NCBI GenBank assembly: GCA_902571385.1
Contig: CACGBK010000003.1
Coordinates: 96,001 to 160,000 of the forward strand
Length of the DNA: 64,000 nucleotides
Direction of reading: 5' to 3'
Source: an uncultured Candidatus Actinomarina sp.
GTDB taxonomy: Bacteria > Actinomycetota > Acidimicrobiia > Actinomarinales > Actinomarinaceae
The notes under the pieces were generated by a model, which did not search any database, was not told where the DNA came from, and saw only the letters and a list, made by a program, of their open reading frames with translations. Made by a program: the position numbers and the translations under genes. Of the stretch, positions 1 to 10,080 are shown piece by piece. The stretch's first letter is position 1; each line of letters starts with the position of its first letter.

Positions 1-1713
<1,713 letters not shown>

Positions 1714-1760
1714 AATACGGCGTAAGCGCGCTTGCTATAGAATTTTTAAGAAGTTGAGTA

Positions 1761-1878
<118 letters not shown>

Positions 1879-1886
1879 TTTATTGA

Positions 1887-1913
1887 AGAGCCCTTAGGTA
1901 ACTAAGGGTTTTT
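1887..1913 (+). terminator. Intrinsic terminator of the rRNA operon
   Basis: Stem CCCTTAG (1891-1897), loop GTAA, stem CTAAGGG (1902-1908), then a T run (1909-1913). The lower stem can extend by A-U and G-U pairs with the preceding AGAG. It sits directly after 5S and before the promoter of the next gene. Confidence 0.9.
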
Positions 1914-1917
1914 CATT

Positions 1918-1929
1918 TATAATTACAAT
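1918..1929 (+). promoter_or_regulatory. -10 box for a leaderless transcript
   Basis: TATAAT at 1918-1923 is followed by six bases and the GTG start at 1930, so transcription would begin at or next to the start codon. No Shine-Dalgarno sequence is present. Confidence 0.65.
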
Positions 1930-2310
1930 GTGAAATTAAAAGAGATTATAAGATTAGCAATGATCCCTCTCATCTTTTTTTTTATTGGTCTTTTCATATT
2001 TGTCAATTTTTTTGATTACGCAAAAACGTTCTACGACCTAAACCCCGGTGACTTAGTTGGTGAAGTTAATTTTTCGACATATCCAGGAGCAGTTTATATT
2101 TTTTTTATTTACTTATTGTTTCAATATATTAGAACAAAAAATTTAAAATATATAGATATATCGATTATGTTTCTTTCATGTTTTGTTTTTGCAAGAACTT
2201 TTTCAATTATTTTTAATGGATTAAGTTATTCAATTTTTATACCTGTTGCGCTTATTCCAGAATATATTGGTTTACCAGTGTTAATCTATGTAAGAAAAAA
2301 AATTCTATGA
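1930..2310 (+). CDS. Small integral membrane protein, possibly DUF4345-like
   Basis: A 126-residue protein with about four hydrophobic segments (about 8-27, 50-66, 74-92 and 98-116) and a basic C-terminal tail. The motif ARTFSIIFNG resembles the conserved Arg/Gly helix of DUF4345-type four-helix membrane proteins, but I cannot confirm the family. The GTG start at 1930 is chosen because a TATAAT box lies exactly six bases upstream; the ATG one base earlier is out of frame and stops at once. Its stop overlaps the start of the next gene (ATGA), and that gene encodes a similar protein, so the two probably arose by duplication. Function unknown. Confidence 0.75.
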   Translation: MKLKEIIRLAMIPLIFFFIGLFIFVNFFDYAKTFYDLNPGDLVGEVNFSTYPGAVYIFFIYLLFQYIRTKNLKYIDISIMFLSCFVFARTFSIIFNGLSYSIFIPVALIPEYIGLPVLIYVRKKIL

Positions 2311-2735
2311 ACAAAACTAACTTCCTAAAATTATTGAATTTATATGTATTCTTTTTACTCACAACAAGCAGCATATTGACTATATATTCTGTTTTTTTTC
2401 CTAATTCAACATTCCTATTTTTCCAACAAACATACATTGAAGTCTTAGGTTTGACCGATTCTGGAGGAAATGGACATATAACTTTATTAACTTATCCGTT
2501 AAGTTTATATTCAATGAATACATTTGCTTGTTTTCAATATTTACGAACTCAAAAGATCTTCTACCTTGATTTATTATCAATAATTTGGACTACTGTACTT
2601 GTTTCAAGAATTATTTCCATATTAATAAAAGGAGATGTAATAATTGATTTATATTTCTTTTTTGGAATACTTACCGAGTTCTTAATTGCTCCATCACTTA
2701 TTTTCTTTCGAAATAAGCTATTTAAAAAAAGTTGA
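2307..2735 (+). CDS. Small integral membrane protein, paralogue of the preceding gene
   Basis: A 142-residue protein with four predicted membrane helices. It shares layout with its upstream neighbour: an N-terminal helix, a Gly-rich extracytoplasmic loop, a central FQYLRTQK segment matching FQYIRTKN of the neighbour, an SRIISILIKG helix and a basic end. The start overlaps the upstream stop by ATGA, so translation is probably coupled. It ends one base before the stop codon of the convergent MBL gene, leaving no room for a terminator. Function unknown; a DUF4345-type membrane protein is possible. Confidence 0.75.
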   Translation: MNKTNFLKLLNLYVFFLLTTSSILTIYSVFFPNSTFLFFQQTYIEVLGLTDSGGNGHITLLTYPLSLYSMNTFACFQYLRTQKIFYLDLLSIIWTTVLVSRIISILIKGDVIIDLYFFFGILTEFLIAPSLIFFRNKLFKKS

Positions 2736-3650
2736 TTAGTTCTTGGTTAAGTAATTTCTGATACCATTAATCTGCATTATGAAATTACCATTTCCAATAT
2801 AATTTATTATTGTTTCATTATCAATATCTAATGATTTATAATTTTTAGTTAACCACTGTACTAATTCATTACTTGCCTCATCATCACTCATATGTTCAAT
2901 ATTTTTTATAAACATTATCCAATTTTCAATGCTTTCCTTTGCCTCGGTTATAAGTTGATAAGGTTTTTTGTGTATACCAAAATGTGCAATTGCTAGCTGA
3001 TTAATTTCTAAATTTTCAAGTCTGTCTAAAGTTTGGAATAATGTTTCTTTATTAAAGTCAGGTGGAGGAAGATTCGGTTGAACAAAATCGCCATGCGGGT
3101 AAATTAATCCAAGTGTATCACCCATAAATAATGTCCCTGAGTATTCATCATAAAAAGTGTAATGATGCTTGGCATGTCCAGGACTATATAAAGCTTTAAG
3201 ATTTCTATTAATGTCAAGCTTTATATCGGCTCCGTCATTAAGTGATTTAATATTTTCTATAGGGATAGGTTTTATTTCACCCCAGTTTTTTTTAAGCCAT
3301 TCTTCAGTGTATACATCACTTACTGCCCTCCATAATCTCTCAGGGTTAGGTAAGTGTTTAATACCTAACTCATGCACATAAACAAAATTATCTTTATATT
3401 TTTCATTTAAATGTCCAATACCACCTACATGATCAAGATGTAAATGTGTAATAGCTGTTCTTTTAATATTGTTTATTCCAAGCGATTCTAATGCTGAAAT
3501 CAAATATGGAAATGAATTCGAAGGTCCAACTTCAATTAGTATTGGCTCTGATGAATCTATGTAATAACATGACATTCTTTCTGTCTTGCCTTCCATATGA
3601 ACATCTATTTGAAATATACCATTATCAAATTTAGTTACATCAGTGTTCAT
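2736..3650 (-). CDS. Metallo-beta-lactamase-fold hydrolase
   Basis: A 304-residue MBL-fold protein. The metal-binding signature HLHLDH is at residues 69-74, a further ligand His is in SPGHAKHH (about 159), the bridging Asp is in MGDTLG (about 178), and the last His is in AHFGIHK (about 223). This is the full ligand set of a dinuclear hydrolase of the glyoxalase II/lactonase-like superfamily. No signal peptide is visible, so it is probably cytoplasmic. The substrate cannot be told; hydrolysis of thioesters, lactones or phosphodiesters are all possible. It is transcribed divergently from the gamma-glutamyltranspeptidase-like gene, with only 35 bases between the two start codons. Confidence 0.9.
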   Translation of the reverse strand: MNTDVTKFDNGIFQIDVHMEGKTERMSCYYIDSSEPILIEVGPSNSFPYLISALESLGINNIKRTAITHLHLDHVGGIGHLNEKYKDNFVYVHELGIKHLPNPERLWRAVSDVYTEEWLKKNWGEIKPIPIENIKSLNDGADIKLDINRNLKALYSPGHAKHHYTFYDEYSGTLFMGDTLGLIYPHGDFVQPNLPPPDFNKETLFQTLDRLENLEINQLAIAHFGIHKKPYQLITEAKESIENWIMFIKNIEHMSDDEASNELVQWLTKNYKSLDIDNETIINYIGNGNFIMQINGIRNYLTKN

Positions 3651-3674
3651 ATATACATTTTTGCATACAAAAGT

Positions 3675-3685
3675 TATAAACTACA
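3675..3685 (+). promoter_or_regulatory. -10 box, probably leaderless
   Basis: TATAAA at 3675-3680 lies five bases before the ATG at 3686. The divergent MBL gene starts only 35 bases away, so the two promoters share one short intergenic region. Confidence 0.5.
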
Positions 3686-5125
3686 ATGTTTACAATGAAT
3701 GTTTCATTAGCAAGTACTGCAGAATATAGTTCAAAAGCAGCTGAATTTATAAGTGATTTAAAACCTAACGCTGCGGATATTTTGATTACGAGTGTTATTA
3801 CTTCAATGGTAACTGACCTTGGAGTAGTTTCTCCGACAGCGTCAGGATTACTAACTTTTTACGATGGTCAAAGGAATACAACTCATACGGTGGATGGTTA
3901 TTTCGTAGCGCCCAAATCATTTAATGGAAACGATCATGAAGAACATAGAATTTCAATGACGTATGGAGGTCACGTAGAGACATGTAAGGGTGGAAATACA
4001 TTTGCTGTTCCAGGAATCTATAAAATACTAGATATAGTTTATGAAAGATATGCTTCACTTCCTCTTGATAAACTATTAGAGTATCCAATAAAAATTTCTA
4101 AAGAAGGTTTTAAATTAACCCAACCAACAAAAGATTATTTCGTTCACTCACTTAAACCCATGTTTATGTGGCATGAATATTCGAAATCAACTTTGAACAA
4201 CGTTAATGAAGATCTGGAAAACGGTATCGTAAAACTAGATAAATTATCAGACACACTTAACCATATGTCTATTGAGGGATTCAATGATTTTTACATTGGT
4301 GATATATCAAAATCAATTATTCAAACACTGGAAATAGAAGGTGGGCATGCAACTGCTGATGACTTTGTTAATTATCAGTTAATTGAGGAAAGTAAGTTTA
4401 ATTATCAATATAAAAATTTAAATTTAACTGGTCATGCAGGTCCATCTATAGGAGGTTTAATGGTCCTTAAATACCTGAATGGACTGACAAGTGAGTCTGA
4501 TGATTTAGAACAAGCTCTTAAAAATGTGTATTTAGAGAGACAAAACAAATATGAATTTTTTGGAGAAAGACGAAATGCAATAAATAACGAAATTTTAAAA
4601 ATATCTCAATCAGCATCAACAATTCAAGTAAATACATCAGATGAAAACAATTTTCATTTTTCAATTACTTTTTCTAGTGGATATGGCTCTGGAGTATTGT
4701 GTAAAAATACAGGTATGTACTTTAATAACTCCTTGGGTGAGGTTGAACTCAATCCGCAGGGATTTCTTGGTGATACCAAGGGAGATAGGTTAATTTCAAA
4801 CATGAGCCCATTAATTATTGAAACAAATGATGGAATTTGCACAATTGGTTCACCCGGAGCAGACAGGATCAGTTCTGCAATAGCTCAAGTTTTAAAAAAC
4901 TTTACTGATGGTGATAGTTGGCTGGAAGCCATAAATAAACCAAGATTTCATGTAAATTCAGATGGAGGAGTACGAGCTGAGCCAGGCTATAAAAATATAA
5001 ATAAAGATACAACAGTAACAGAACCATTTGATATGTATTTTGGGGGTGTTTGTGTAACTGGAAATACCAATGAAATTTTTAGCTTCGGAGATAAGAGACG
5101 AGGAAATACTTCTTGGAAAAATTAA
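3686..5125 (+). CDS. Gamma-glutamyltranspeptidase-like protein with altered catalytic motif
   Basis: A 479-residue protein with the Ntn-hydrolase GGT layout. It has a GLLTFYDG segment (about 54-61) where GGTs have GGGGFLLYYD, the VPG turn (about 108-110), FYIGDISKSI (about 202-211), and the small-subunit glycine loop GSPGADR (388-394). The nucleophile motif TTH-x-S-V, where Thr becomes the N-terminus of the small subunit after self-cleavage, reads STIQV at about 311-315. Ser311 or Thr312 could act, or the enzyme may be inactive or changed. There is no signal peptide, unlike secreted GGTs, and the length is below the usual 550-590. The next gene starts 13 bases before this stop. Role in peptide or glutathione-like breakdown is inferred. 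Confidence 0.8.
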   Translation: MFTMNVSLASTAEYSSKAAEFISDLKPNAADILITSVITSMVTDLGVVSPTASGLLTFYDGQRNTTHTVDGYFVAPKSFNGNDHEEHRISMTYGGHVETCKGGNTFAVPGIYKILDIVYERYASLPLDKLLEYPIKISKEGFKLTQPTKDYFVHSLKPMFMWHEYSKSTLNNVNEDLENGIVKLDKLSDTLNHMSIEGFNDFYIGDISKSIIQTLEIEGGHATADDFVNYQLIEESKFNYQYKNLNLTGHAGPSIGGLMVLKYLNGLTSESDDLEQALKNVYLERQNKYEFFGERRNAINNEILKISQSASTIQVNTSDENNFHFSITFSSGYGSGVLCKNTGMYFNNSLGEVELNPQGFLGDTKGDRLISNMSPLIIETNDGICTIGSPGADRISSAIAQVLKNFTDGDSWLEAINKPRFHVNSDGGVRAEPGYKNINKDTTVTEPFDMYFGGVCVTGNTNEIFSFGDKRRGNTSWKN

Positions 5126-5814
5126 ATAACCTCCCTCATAAAAACTTGTTTTACTTAGGGATTATTTCTGTATTAATCTTTCTTTCATTGTCCTATTGGC
5201 AACTCACTCGATACCAAGAAGATAAGTTAATTATGGAGTCTATAGAATTACAGGACAATGTAAACAAAATTAGTGTTGCAGAGTTGAATGACATTAATAA
5301 TTATTTTGAAGAATTTACGAAGATTGAGTTGAAAGATAATCTAGAAAATATCAGCTTATTACGCACATGGTATTTACGATCTCGTGTTCACAACGGAGAA
5401 AATGGTTATCACCTAATAAACTTATACAAAACAAACTTAAACCAGTTTTTTTTAGTTAATAACGGATGGGTTGCGTTAGATAAAAATGCTGATACATCAT
5501 TAAAATATCAAACTTCAAATTTTAAAGGTAGGTTGCTAGATTATGATGTTCAAGGAGTTGGGCAAGATGATATACCTGATTCAGAATATTTATTTAGGAT
5601 TGATAAAGACTTCATAGAAAGTGAAACGAACGTAATCCTTCCTGATAAATATATTGTGTTAATAGATTCATGCGGTAGTGGGGTAGAGTGTATAAATTTA
5701 GAAGAACCTTATGATGCTCCACACTTAAGTTATGCATTTCAATGGGCATTTTTTGCTATTTGTTTAAGTATTGTTGTGTTGAGAAGAAATAATTTAATTA
5801 CGTGGAAAAAATAA
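5113..5814 (+). CDS. SURF1 family cytochrome oxidase assembly protein
   Basis: A 233-residue membrane protein with one N-terminal helix (about 13-28), a periplasmic domain and one C-terminal helix (about 208-222), the usual SURF1 topology. The family core is visible as GYHLINLYKT and FFLVNNGWVALD (about 95-120), matching the typical vlVNRGWvp. SURF1 helps insert heme a into subunit I of aa3-type cytochrome c oxidase. The start is TTG at 5113, supported by GAGG at 5100-5103, and overlaps the upstream gene by 13 bases; the next gene overlaps its end in the same manner. No oxidase genes are nearby. Confidence 0.85.
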   Translation: MEKLNNLPHKNLFYLGIISVLIFLSLSYWQLTRYQEDKLIMESIELQDNVNKISVAELNDINNYFEEFTKIELKDNLENISLLRTWYLRSRVHNGENGYHLINLYKTNLNQFFLVNNGWVALDKNADTSLKYQTSNFKGRLLDYDVQGVGQDDIPDSEYLFRIDKDFIESETNVILPDKYIVLIDSCGSGVECINLEEPYDAPHLSYAFQWAFFAICLSIVVLRRNNLITWKK

Positions 5815-6695
5815 ATATTAATAAGGTTACGTTATCTTACGAAACAGTTGGTGAGGGGAGTGACATATTACTTCTTCATGGGTTTCCCTCAAATTTGTTT
5901 ATGTGGGAAAAAATTAAAAATGATTTAGTTAACAATGGATACAGAGTTACGATCGTAGAACAAAGAGGTTACCCATTATCAAGATTAGATAATGCAGAAA
6001 TAAGTATGTTCAATATTAAAGAGTTATCTAAAGATATTGAGGATCTAGTTAAAACACTTGAACTTGATCAAAATCTAACACTTGTTGGTCATGATTGGGG
6101 ATCCATAGTTGCATGGGCAATTGTCTCACGAGAAAATATCACAATTCAAAAACTAATTTCAATTTGTGGAGGTACAGAGTTTCCAACTTCAAATGTTTAT
6201 TCTGAATTAAATTATGATGGCAAGCCACACTATATATCATCATTTCAAGATGTAAAAAAATCATCGCTAATTATTGATAATAATCTAGAGTCATTCTTTA
6301 GATCTTCATATAGATTAAATAATCAAAATAACATTAACCCTGATCTTTCACTAGAAAATGTATTTATTCAAAGCCAAGTTAATAAGTCAATTTTTAAAGA
6401 TAGTGATATTGATAAGCTTGTAAAGCATTTTAAAGGGTTATCAATTGATCAACCTTTATCATGGTATGCAAATATTGATCTAAATTTTAAACTATCCGCT
6501 CAATGGAGAAAGCTAGTAAAAACTCCTGTAAGTTTTATTTTTGGAGAAATTGATGATGCTGTAAAGTTAAATGAAAAAATGTTTGAAAGACTTAGTCAGT
6601 CTGGTACAAATGTTACAATAAATGAAATAACAGGGGCAGGACATTGGCTGCCAATCACCCATAAGGAGAGTGTCTTGAAGGAAATATATGCATAA
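5802..6695 (+). CDS. Alpha/beta hydrolase, epoxide hydrolase-like
   Basis: A 297-residue alpha/beta hydrolase. It has the oxyanion motif HGFP at 26-29, the nucleophile elbow GHDWGS at 96-101 with Asp98 as nucleophile, and the catalytic His in GAGHWLP (about 281). Aspartate in the elbow is typical of epoxide hydrolases and haloalkane dehalogenases; the HGFP and HDWG pair fits epoxide hydrolases better. The acid residue is probably in FGEIDD. The start is GTG at 5802, overlapping the SURF1 stop by 13 bases, so the two are probably translated together. Natural substrate unknown. Confidence 0.85.
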   Translation: MEKININKVTLSYETVGEGSDILLLHGFPSNLFMWEKIKNDLVNNGYRVTIVEQRGYPLSRLDNAEISMFNIKELSKDIEDLVKTLELDQNLTLVGHDWGSIVAWAIVSRENITIQKLISICGGTEFPTSNVYSELNYDGKPHYISSFQDVKKSSLIIDNNLESFFRSSYRLNNQNNINPDLSLENVFIQSQVNKSIFKDSDIDKLVKHFKGLSIDQPLSWYANIDLNFKLSAQWRKLVKTPVSFIFGEIDDAVKLNEKMFERLSQSGTNVTINEITGAGHWLPITHKESVLKEIYA

Positions 6696-6725
6696 ACATT
6701 GCAACTCTCTTTGTCCTATAATATA

Positions 6726-6739
6726 TATTATGTTGCGTA
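6726..6739 (+). promoter_or_regulatory. Probable -10 region of the adenosine deaminase gene
   Basis: TATAAT (6717-6722) and TATTAT (6726-6731) lie just before the GTG at 6740. With TATTAT as the -10 box, transcription would start at or beside the start codon. No Shine-Dalgarno sequence is present. Confidence 0.5.
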
Positions 6740-7690
6740 GTGAATAAAGCTGTTTTACACGATCATCTAGATGGTGGTCTAAGGGCTATAACAGCGAAAG
6801 AACTCGCTATTAAAGATTCATACAAACCCTTATTAGATGTTGAGGACATCGAAAGTTTTTTTAATCGCGAGTCGTCAGAATCATTAGAAGACTATCTTGA
6901 TGCTTTTACTCACACAACAGCATTAATGTCAAGTTATGAAAATCTTGAAAGAATAGCTTTTGAGGCAGCTGAAGATATGCATTTTTCCGGAATATCACTT
7001 TATGAAAGTAGGTATGCTCCCCTGTACTCTGTTAGCTCTGATTTAAGTGCCGAAGATGTTATCAATGCAATAAATTCAGGTTTTAAACAAGCAGAAAATT
7101 TGTATGGAATTAAATCTGGTTTAATTCTTTGTGGAATGAGAAATGATAAAAAAAATGTTACCTTAGTAAGCGAAATAGCAATTGAATTTAAAGATAAGAT
7201 AATTGGCTTTGATATAGCTGGGCCAGAATATAACTTTTTACCATCATTATTTTCATCTGAATTTAATAATTTAAAAAAAAATGGAATAAATCTGACTATT
7301 CATGCTGGAGAAGGTGACGGGGTAAATTCAATCCAAGATGCACTTGATAATGGGGCACAACGTATAGGTCATGGTGTAAGAATCATCGAAGACATTGACT
7401 TATCTAATAATAAGCTTGGAAAAACAGCTCAATATATATTGAATGAGCAAGTTCCATTAGAAATATGTATAACTTCAAATATTCACACAAATATGTACGA
7501 TGAATATAGTAAACATCCTGTTGCAGACTTAATTAATCTTGAATTTAACGTAAGTATTAATACAGATAATAGATTAATGAGCAACACAAGTATGGATAAA
7601 GAAATTGATATTGCTAAAAATTTAGGAATAAATAATGTTGAAAATATTTTAGAAAAATCAGCTCGCTACAGCTTTTTGAATAACTTCTGA
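6740..7690 (+). CDS. add: Adenosine deaminase
   Basis: A 316-residue amidohydrolase that converts adenosine to inosine for purine salvage. Zinc ligands are seen at HDH (His7, His9), HAGEGDG (His188, with catalytic Glu191), GHGVR (catalytic His211) and NTDN (Asp276). The ending NTDNRLMS is the form I associate with actinobacterial enzymes. The start is GTG at 6740: an ATG ten bases earlier leads to a stop after five codons, and the N-terminal LHDHLDGGLR fits the family beginning. Length is a little under the usual 330-350. Its 3' end overlaps the convergent nuclease-like gene by 33 bases. Confidence 0.93.
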   Translation: MNKAVLHDHLDGGLRAITAKELAIKDSYKPLLDVEDIESFFNRESSESLEDYLDAFTHTTALMSSYENLERIAFEAAEDMHFSGISLYESRYAPLYSVSSDLSAEDVINAINSGFKQAENLYGIKSGLILCGMRNDKKNVTLVSEIAIEFKDKIIGFDIAGPEYNFLPSLFSSEFNNLKKNGINLTIHAGEGDGVNSIQDALDNGAQRIGHGVRIIEDIDLSNNKLGKTAQYILNEQVPLEICITSNIHTNMYDEYSKHPVADLINLEFNVSINTDNRLMSNTSMDKEIDIAKNLGINNVENILEKSARYSFLNNF

Positions 7691-7990
7691 TTTATTTTTA
7701 CTAAGAATATCATAAAAATCTTGCTCATTTAATAATTTAAAGTTCATTTCAGGATAAAGTTTTTTTGCTAACTTTAGTTTTTTTCTTTTCTTAGTAATTA
7801 AATTCTTATTCATTGTTGTTATCTCAACAAATAAATCTAGTGAAGGTAGATAGAAATCAGGTGTGAACATTTTTTTTATTGATCCACTACCCCACTCCAA
7901 TGGAAAGCTTACAGGTTCATATATCCATTCAATATCAAATAAATCTAAATGATCGGAAAATACTTTTTCTGATGGATGAGCAAATTTCAT
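7658..7990 (-). CDS. Small PD-(D/E)XK nuclease-like protein
   Basis: A 110-residue protein. The segment FTPDFYLPSLDLFVEI (about 42-57), followed by a run of lysines, has the PD...(D/E)xK-like arrangement seen in DUF559/Vsr-like and restriction-type nucleases: the Asp of PDFYLP, the Glu of VEI and downstream Lys. The start ATG overlaps the stop of the upstream MerR gene (ATGA), so the two are coupled. The 3' end overlaps adenosine deaminase on the other strand by 33 bases. Nuclease activity is an inference from motif only. Confidence 0.6.
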   Translation of the reverse strand: MKFAHPSEKVFSDHLDLFDIEWIYEPVSFPLEWGSGSIKKMFTPDFYLPSLDLFVEITTMNKNLITKKRKKLKLAKKLYPEMNFKLLNEQDFYDILSKNKSEVIQKAVAS

Positions 7991-8430
7991 GCATTTTTAG
8001 CTGAAATCTTCTCTGGATATAGAGAATGAATATCTGCTTCCGTTTCAGTGTGAATTGGCCCTAGTGAAATACCAAATACTGCTTGCCCTTGTTTAATTAA
8101 ATCTAACATTTCATTATTACTGGTAATAACGTATATTGATTTTCCATCTGAAAATAATGAAACGTCTGATAAATTGATATTTTTTCCAAGAATTTGTTTA
8201 ATATTTTTTAAAGCAAGCCTTATTTTTTGCAGACTAACACCAGCTTCTCTTAATTTATTAACTAATTTTATTTTTATAATATCTTGAAAGGAATAAATCC
8301 TATGGTAACCAGATCCTTTTATATTTCTAATTGAAGCATCAACAAGTTTTGTTGAAGTCCAATGATCTAATTGCCTATAAGAAATGCCAGTAATATTACA
8401 AACTTCTGGACCTGTGTAACCCTGTTGCAT
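7987..8430 (-). CDS. MerR-family transcriptional regulator (Rv1830-like)
   Basis: A 147-residue protein. The N-terminal winged helix-turn-helix reads YTGPEVCNITGISYRQLDHW (about 5-24), followed by GYHRIYSFQDI and the helix of a MerR DNA-binding domain. The C-terminal half has no recognisable ligand domain. In mycobacteria a MerR protein (Rv1830) lies next to the DUF151 protein Rv1829; here the DUF151 gene is 38 bases upstream on the same strand, which supports the match. A TAGATT box six bases before the ATG suggests its own leaderless transcript. Targets unknown; a role in growth or division control is inferred from the block. Confidence 0.85.
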   Translation of the reverse strand: MQQGYTGPEVCNITGISYRQLDHWTSTKLVDASIRNIKGSGYHRIYSFQDIIKIKLVNKLREAGVSLQKIRLALKNIKQILGKNINLSDVSLFSDGKSIYVITSNNEMLDLIKQGQAVFGISLGPIHTETEADIHSLYPEKISAKNA

Positions 8431-8442
8431 AAGGTAAATCTA
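8431..8442 (-). promoter_or_regulatory. -10 box for a leaderless transcript (MerR gene)
   Basis: On the minus strand TAGATT (8442-8437) is followed by six bases and the ATG at 8430. A TATAGT lies a few bases further upstream as an alternative. Confidence 0.45.
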
Positions 8443-8468
8443 CTATATTAAAATATTAAATCAAGGTT

Positions 8469-8948
8469 TTAAACAAAATCCTCGGGTTCAATATTTTCTA
8501 AAAAAGACTTAAATTCCTCGATTTCGTTTGTTTTATCATGAATTAAATCAATAGAATTATTTAGAAATAAGTCACCATTTACTGAAATAGTTGTATCTGT
8601 TCTAAGTGCTAAAGCTATAGCATCACTCGGTCTTGAAGATAAGGAAACTTTTCCTTGATCACCAAGAATTACAATTTCAGCAAAATATGTATTGTCTTGT
8701 AAGTCAGATATGATAACTTCATCAATTGTTCCATTCAATGATTCAATTATGTCAATTATTAGGTCGTGTGTTTGAGGTCTTTGATGCTTAATTCCTTCTT
8801 GTGCATAAGCTATCGAAACAGCTTCTATAGTGCCAATCCAAATAGGTAATACTTTTTGTGAAGAAGGATCTAATAACAGCATTATAGGTGTTTCGGTATT
8901 CTCTTCTAGTCTTATGCTATTTACTTCAACGATAATATTTTTGTTCAC
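8469..8948 (-). CDS. DUF151 bifunctional nuclease-family protein
   Basis: A 159-residue protein of the bifunctional nuclease (BFN/DUF151) family, equivalent to Rv1829 of M. tuberculosis. Typical segments are PIMLLLDPSSQKVLPIWIG (about 21-39), then IAYAQEG, RPQTHDL and SSRPSDAIALALR (about 105-117). Some members have reported DNase/RNase activity, but the role in bacteria is poorly known. It starts with GTG and has a TATTCT box exactly six bases upstream. It sits between the carboxypeptidase and MerR genes, a conserved actinobacterial arrangement. Confidence 0.9.
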   Translation of the reverse strand: MNKNIIVEVNSIRLEENTETPIMLLLDPSSQKVLPIWIGTIEAVSIAYAQEGIKHQRPQTHDLIIDIIESLNGTIDEVIISDLQDNTYFAEIVILGDQGKVSLSSRPSDAIALALRTDTTISVNGDLFLNNSIDLIHDKTNEIEEFKSFLENIEPEDFV

Positions 8949-8960
8949 AATATAAGAATA
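8949..8960 (-). promoter_or_regulatory. -10 box for a leaderless transcript (DUF151 gene)
   Basis: On the minus strand TATTCT (8960-8955) is followed by six bases and GTG (8948). No Shine-Dalgarno sequence. Confidence 0.5.
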
Positions 8961-8994
8961 GAATAAAAATTAATTTGTTATAAATTATATAGAA

Positions 8995-10080
8995 TTATTG
9001 CTTATTTTGATTTGCATTTAAAGATAAGAAATTTGTAAAATTGAATTTCCAAATTTTTTTATCTGTAGTGTTAGAAATTTTTATATTATGTGATTCATTA
9101 TTAGATAGAAATTGAATTCTGTTTGTATTGATCTCAATTAATTTTATATCGTTTTTTTTATATTTATTGCCAAATACTATCCATGATTCATTAGTTTTGA
9201 TATTTGAAGTTTTAATACTATTACGAATGAGATAGACATCCTCGTTGTTGTCCAGTAAAACATTATTTGCAAATGTATCAATCGATAATCTATAAAGTAT
9301 CTCCGTATCTGAGAAATGATTATCTTTATTATCATTTACAGTTGATTTATTAACGATAGTCAATATTTCCCTATTATTTGATTGGTTAAGTCCTATGAAG
9401 GTAAGACCGGCCTTATTCGTCCACCCTGTTTTAAGACCTAAATAATTTTTATCTATTAATTTATTGGTATTTAAATAAACTTTATCAACTCCCCCAATGT
9501 CTGATATAAAACTGGGCTTCATAATAATCGTAAGTAATTCAATGTTATCAAGTACTTCTTTTGATAAAATCAACAAATCGTTCAAAGACGAATAATGATT
9601 AATAGAATCAAGTCCGTCTGGATTGTTAAAGTTTGTATTACTCATTCCCAATTCTCTTGCTTTATTGTTCATCAATACTATAAAATCTTCATAGTTGTCA
9701 GAAACAATAATTGATGCAGCAATACATGCATCATTAGCTGAATAAATAAGTATAAATTCAAGTAAACTTTCAATGGTCATCTGCTGACCTGATTCTAAAT
9801 ATGCGACTTTTCCTTCATAAACATAATTGTCAGGAAAATTAATTTCAATAAAATCTCCTAAATTATAAGAATCTAGTAACAACAATGCAGTCATTAATTT
9901 AGTTAAAGAAGCAGGTGCTATAGGCTCATCTGCATTATTAGAAAACATAATTTGATCATTTACTAAATCATATGATAAATAATATTCAGTAGTTAAAAGC
10001 TGGTCTTCAATTTTTTCACTGTATGCTGCTGAGTTAAGTAACGTGGTAAATATAAAAATGAAAACTATAAATCTTCTAAT
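8995..10080 (-). CDS. D-alanyl-D-alanine carboxypeptidase (penicillin-binding), apparent AUU start
   Basis: A serine DD-peptidase of the PBP5/DacF (S11) family that trims peptidoglycan stem peptides. Motifs are SLTK (nucleophile Ser, SxxK, about 58-61), YSAND (SxN) and LKTGW (KTG). The first in-frame ATG (9948) would begin inside the conserved segment just before SxxK and remove the signal peptide. Reading on upstream in frame gives a clean signal peptide, RRFIVFIFIFTTLLNSAAY, preceded by ATT at 10080-10078 with GGGAG six bases upstream. No ATG, GTG or TTG exists in that stretch. I therefore place the start at ATT, giving 361 residues and a 16-base overlap with the upstream MerR stop. Confidence 0.85.
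   Translation of the reverse strand: MRRFIVFIFIFTTLLNSAAYSEKIEDQLLTTEYYLSYDLVNDQIMFSNNADEPIAPASLTKLMTALLLLDSYNLGDFIEINFPDNYVYEGKVAYLESGQQMTIESLLEFILIYSANDACIAASIIVSDNYEDFIVLMNNKARELGMSNTNFNNPDGLDSINHYSSLNDLLILSKEVLDNIELLTIIMKPSFISDIGGVDKVYLNTNKLIDKNYLGLKTGWTNKAGLTFIGLNQSNNREILTIVNKSTVNDNKDNHFSDTEILYRLSIDTFANNVLLDNNEDVYLIRNSIKTSNIKTNESWIVFGNKYKKNDIKLIEINTNRIQFLSNNESHNIKISNTTDKKIWKFNFTNFLSLNANQNKQ

Noticed and set aside
1929-1934. ATG one base before the GTG start of the first membrane gene
   Set aside because: It is out of frame and followed at once by a stop (ATGTGA).
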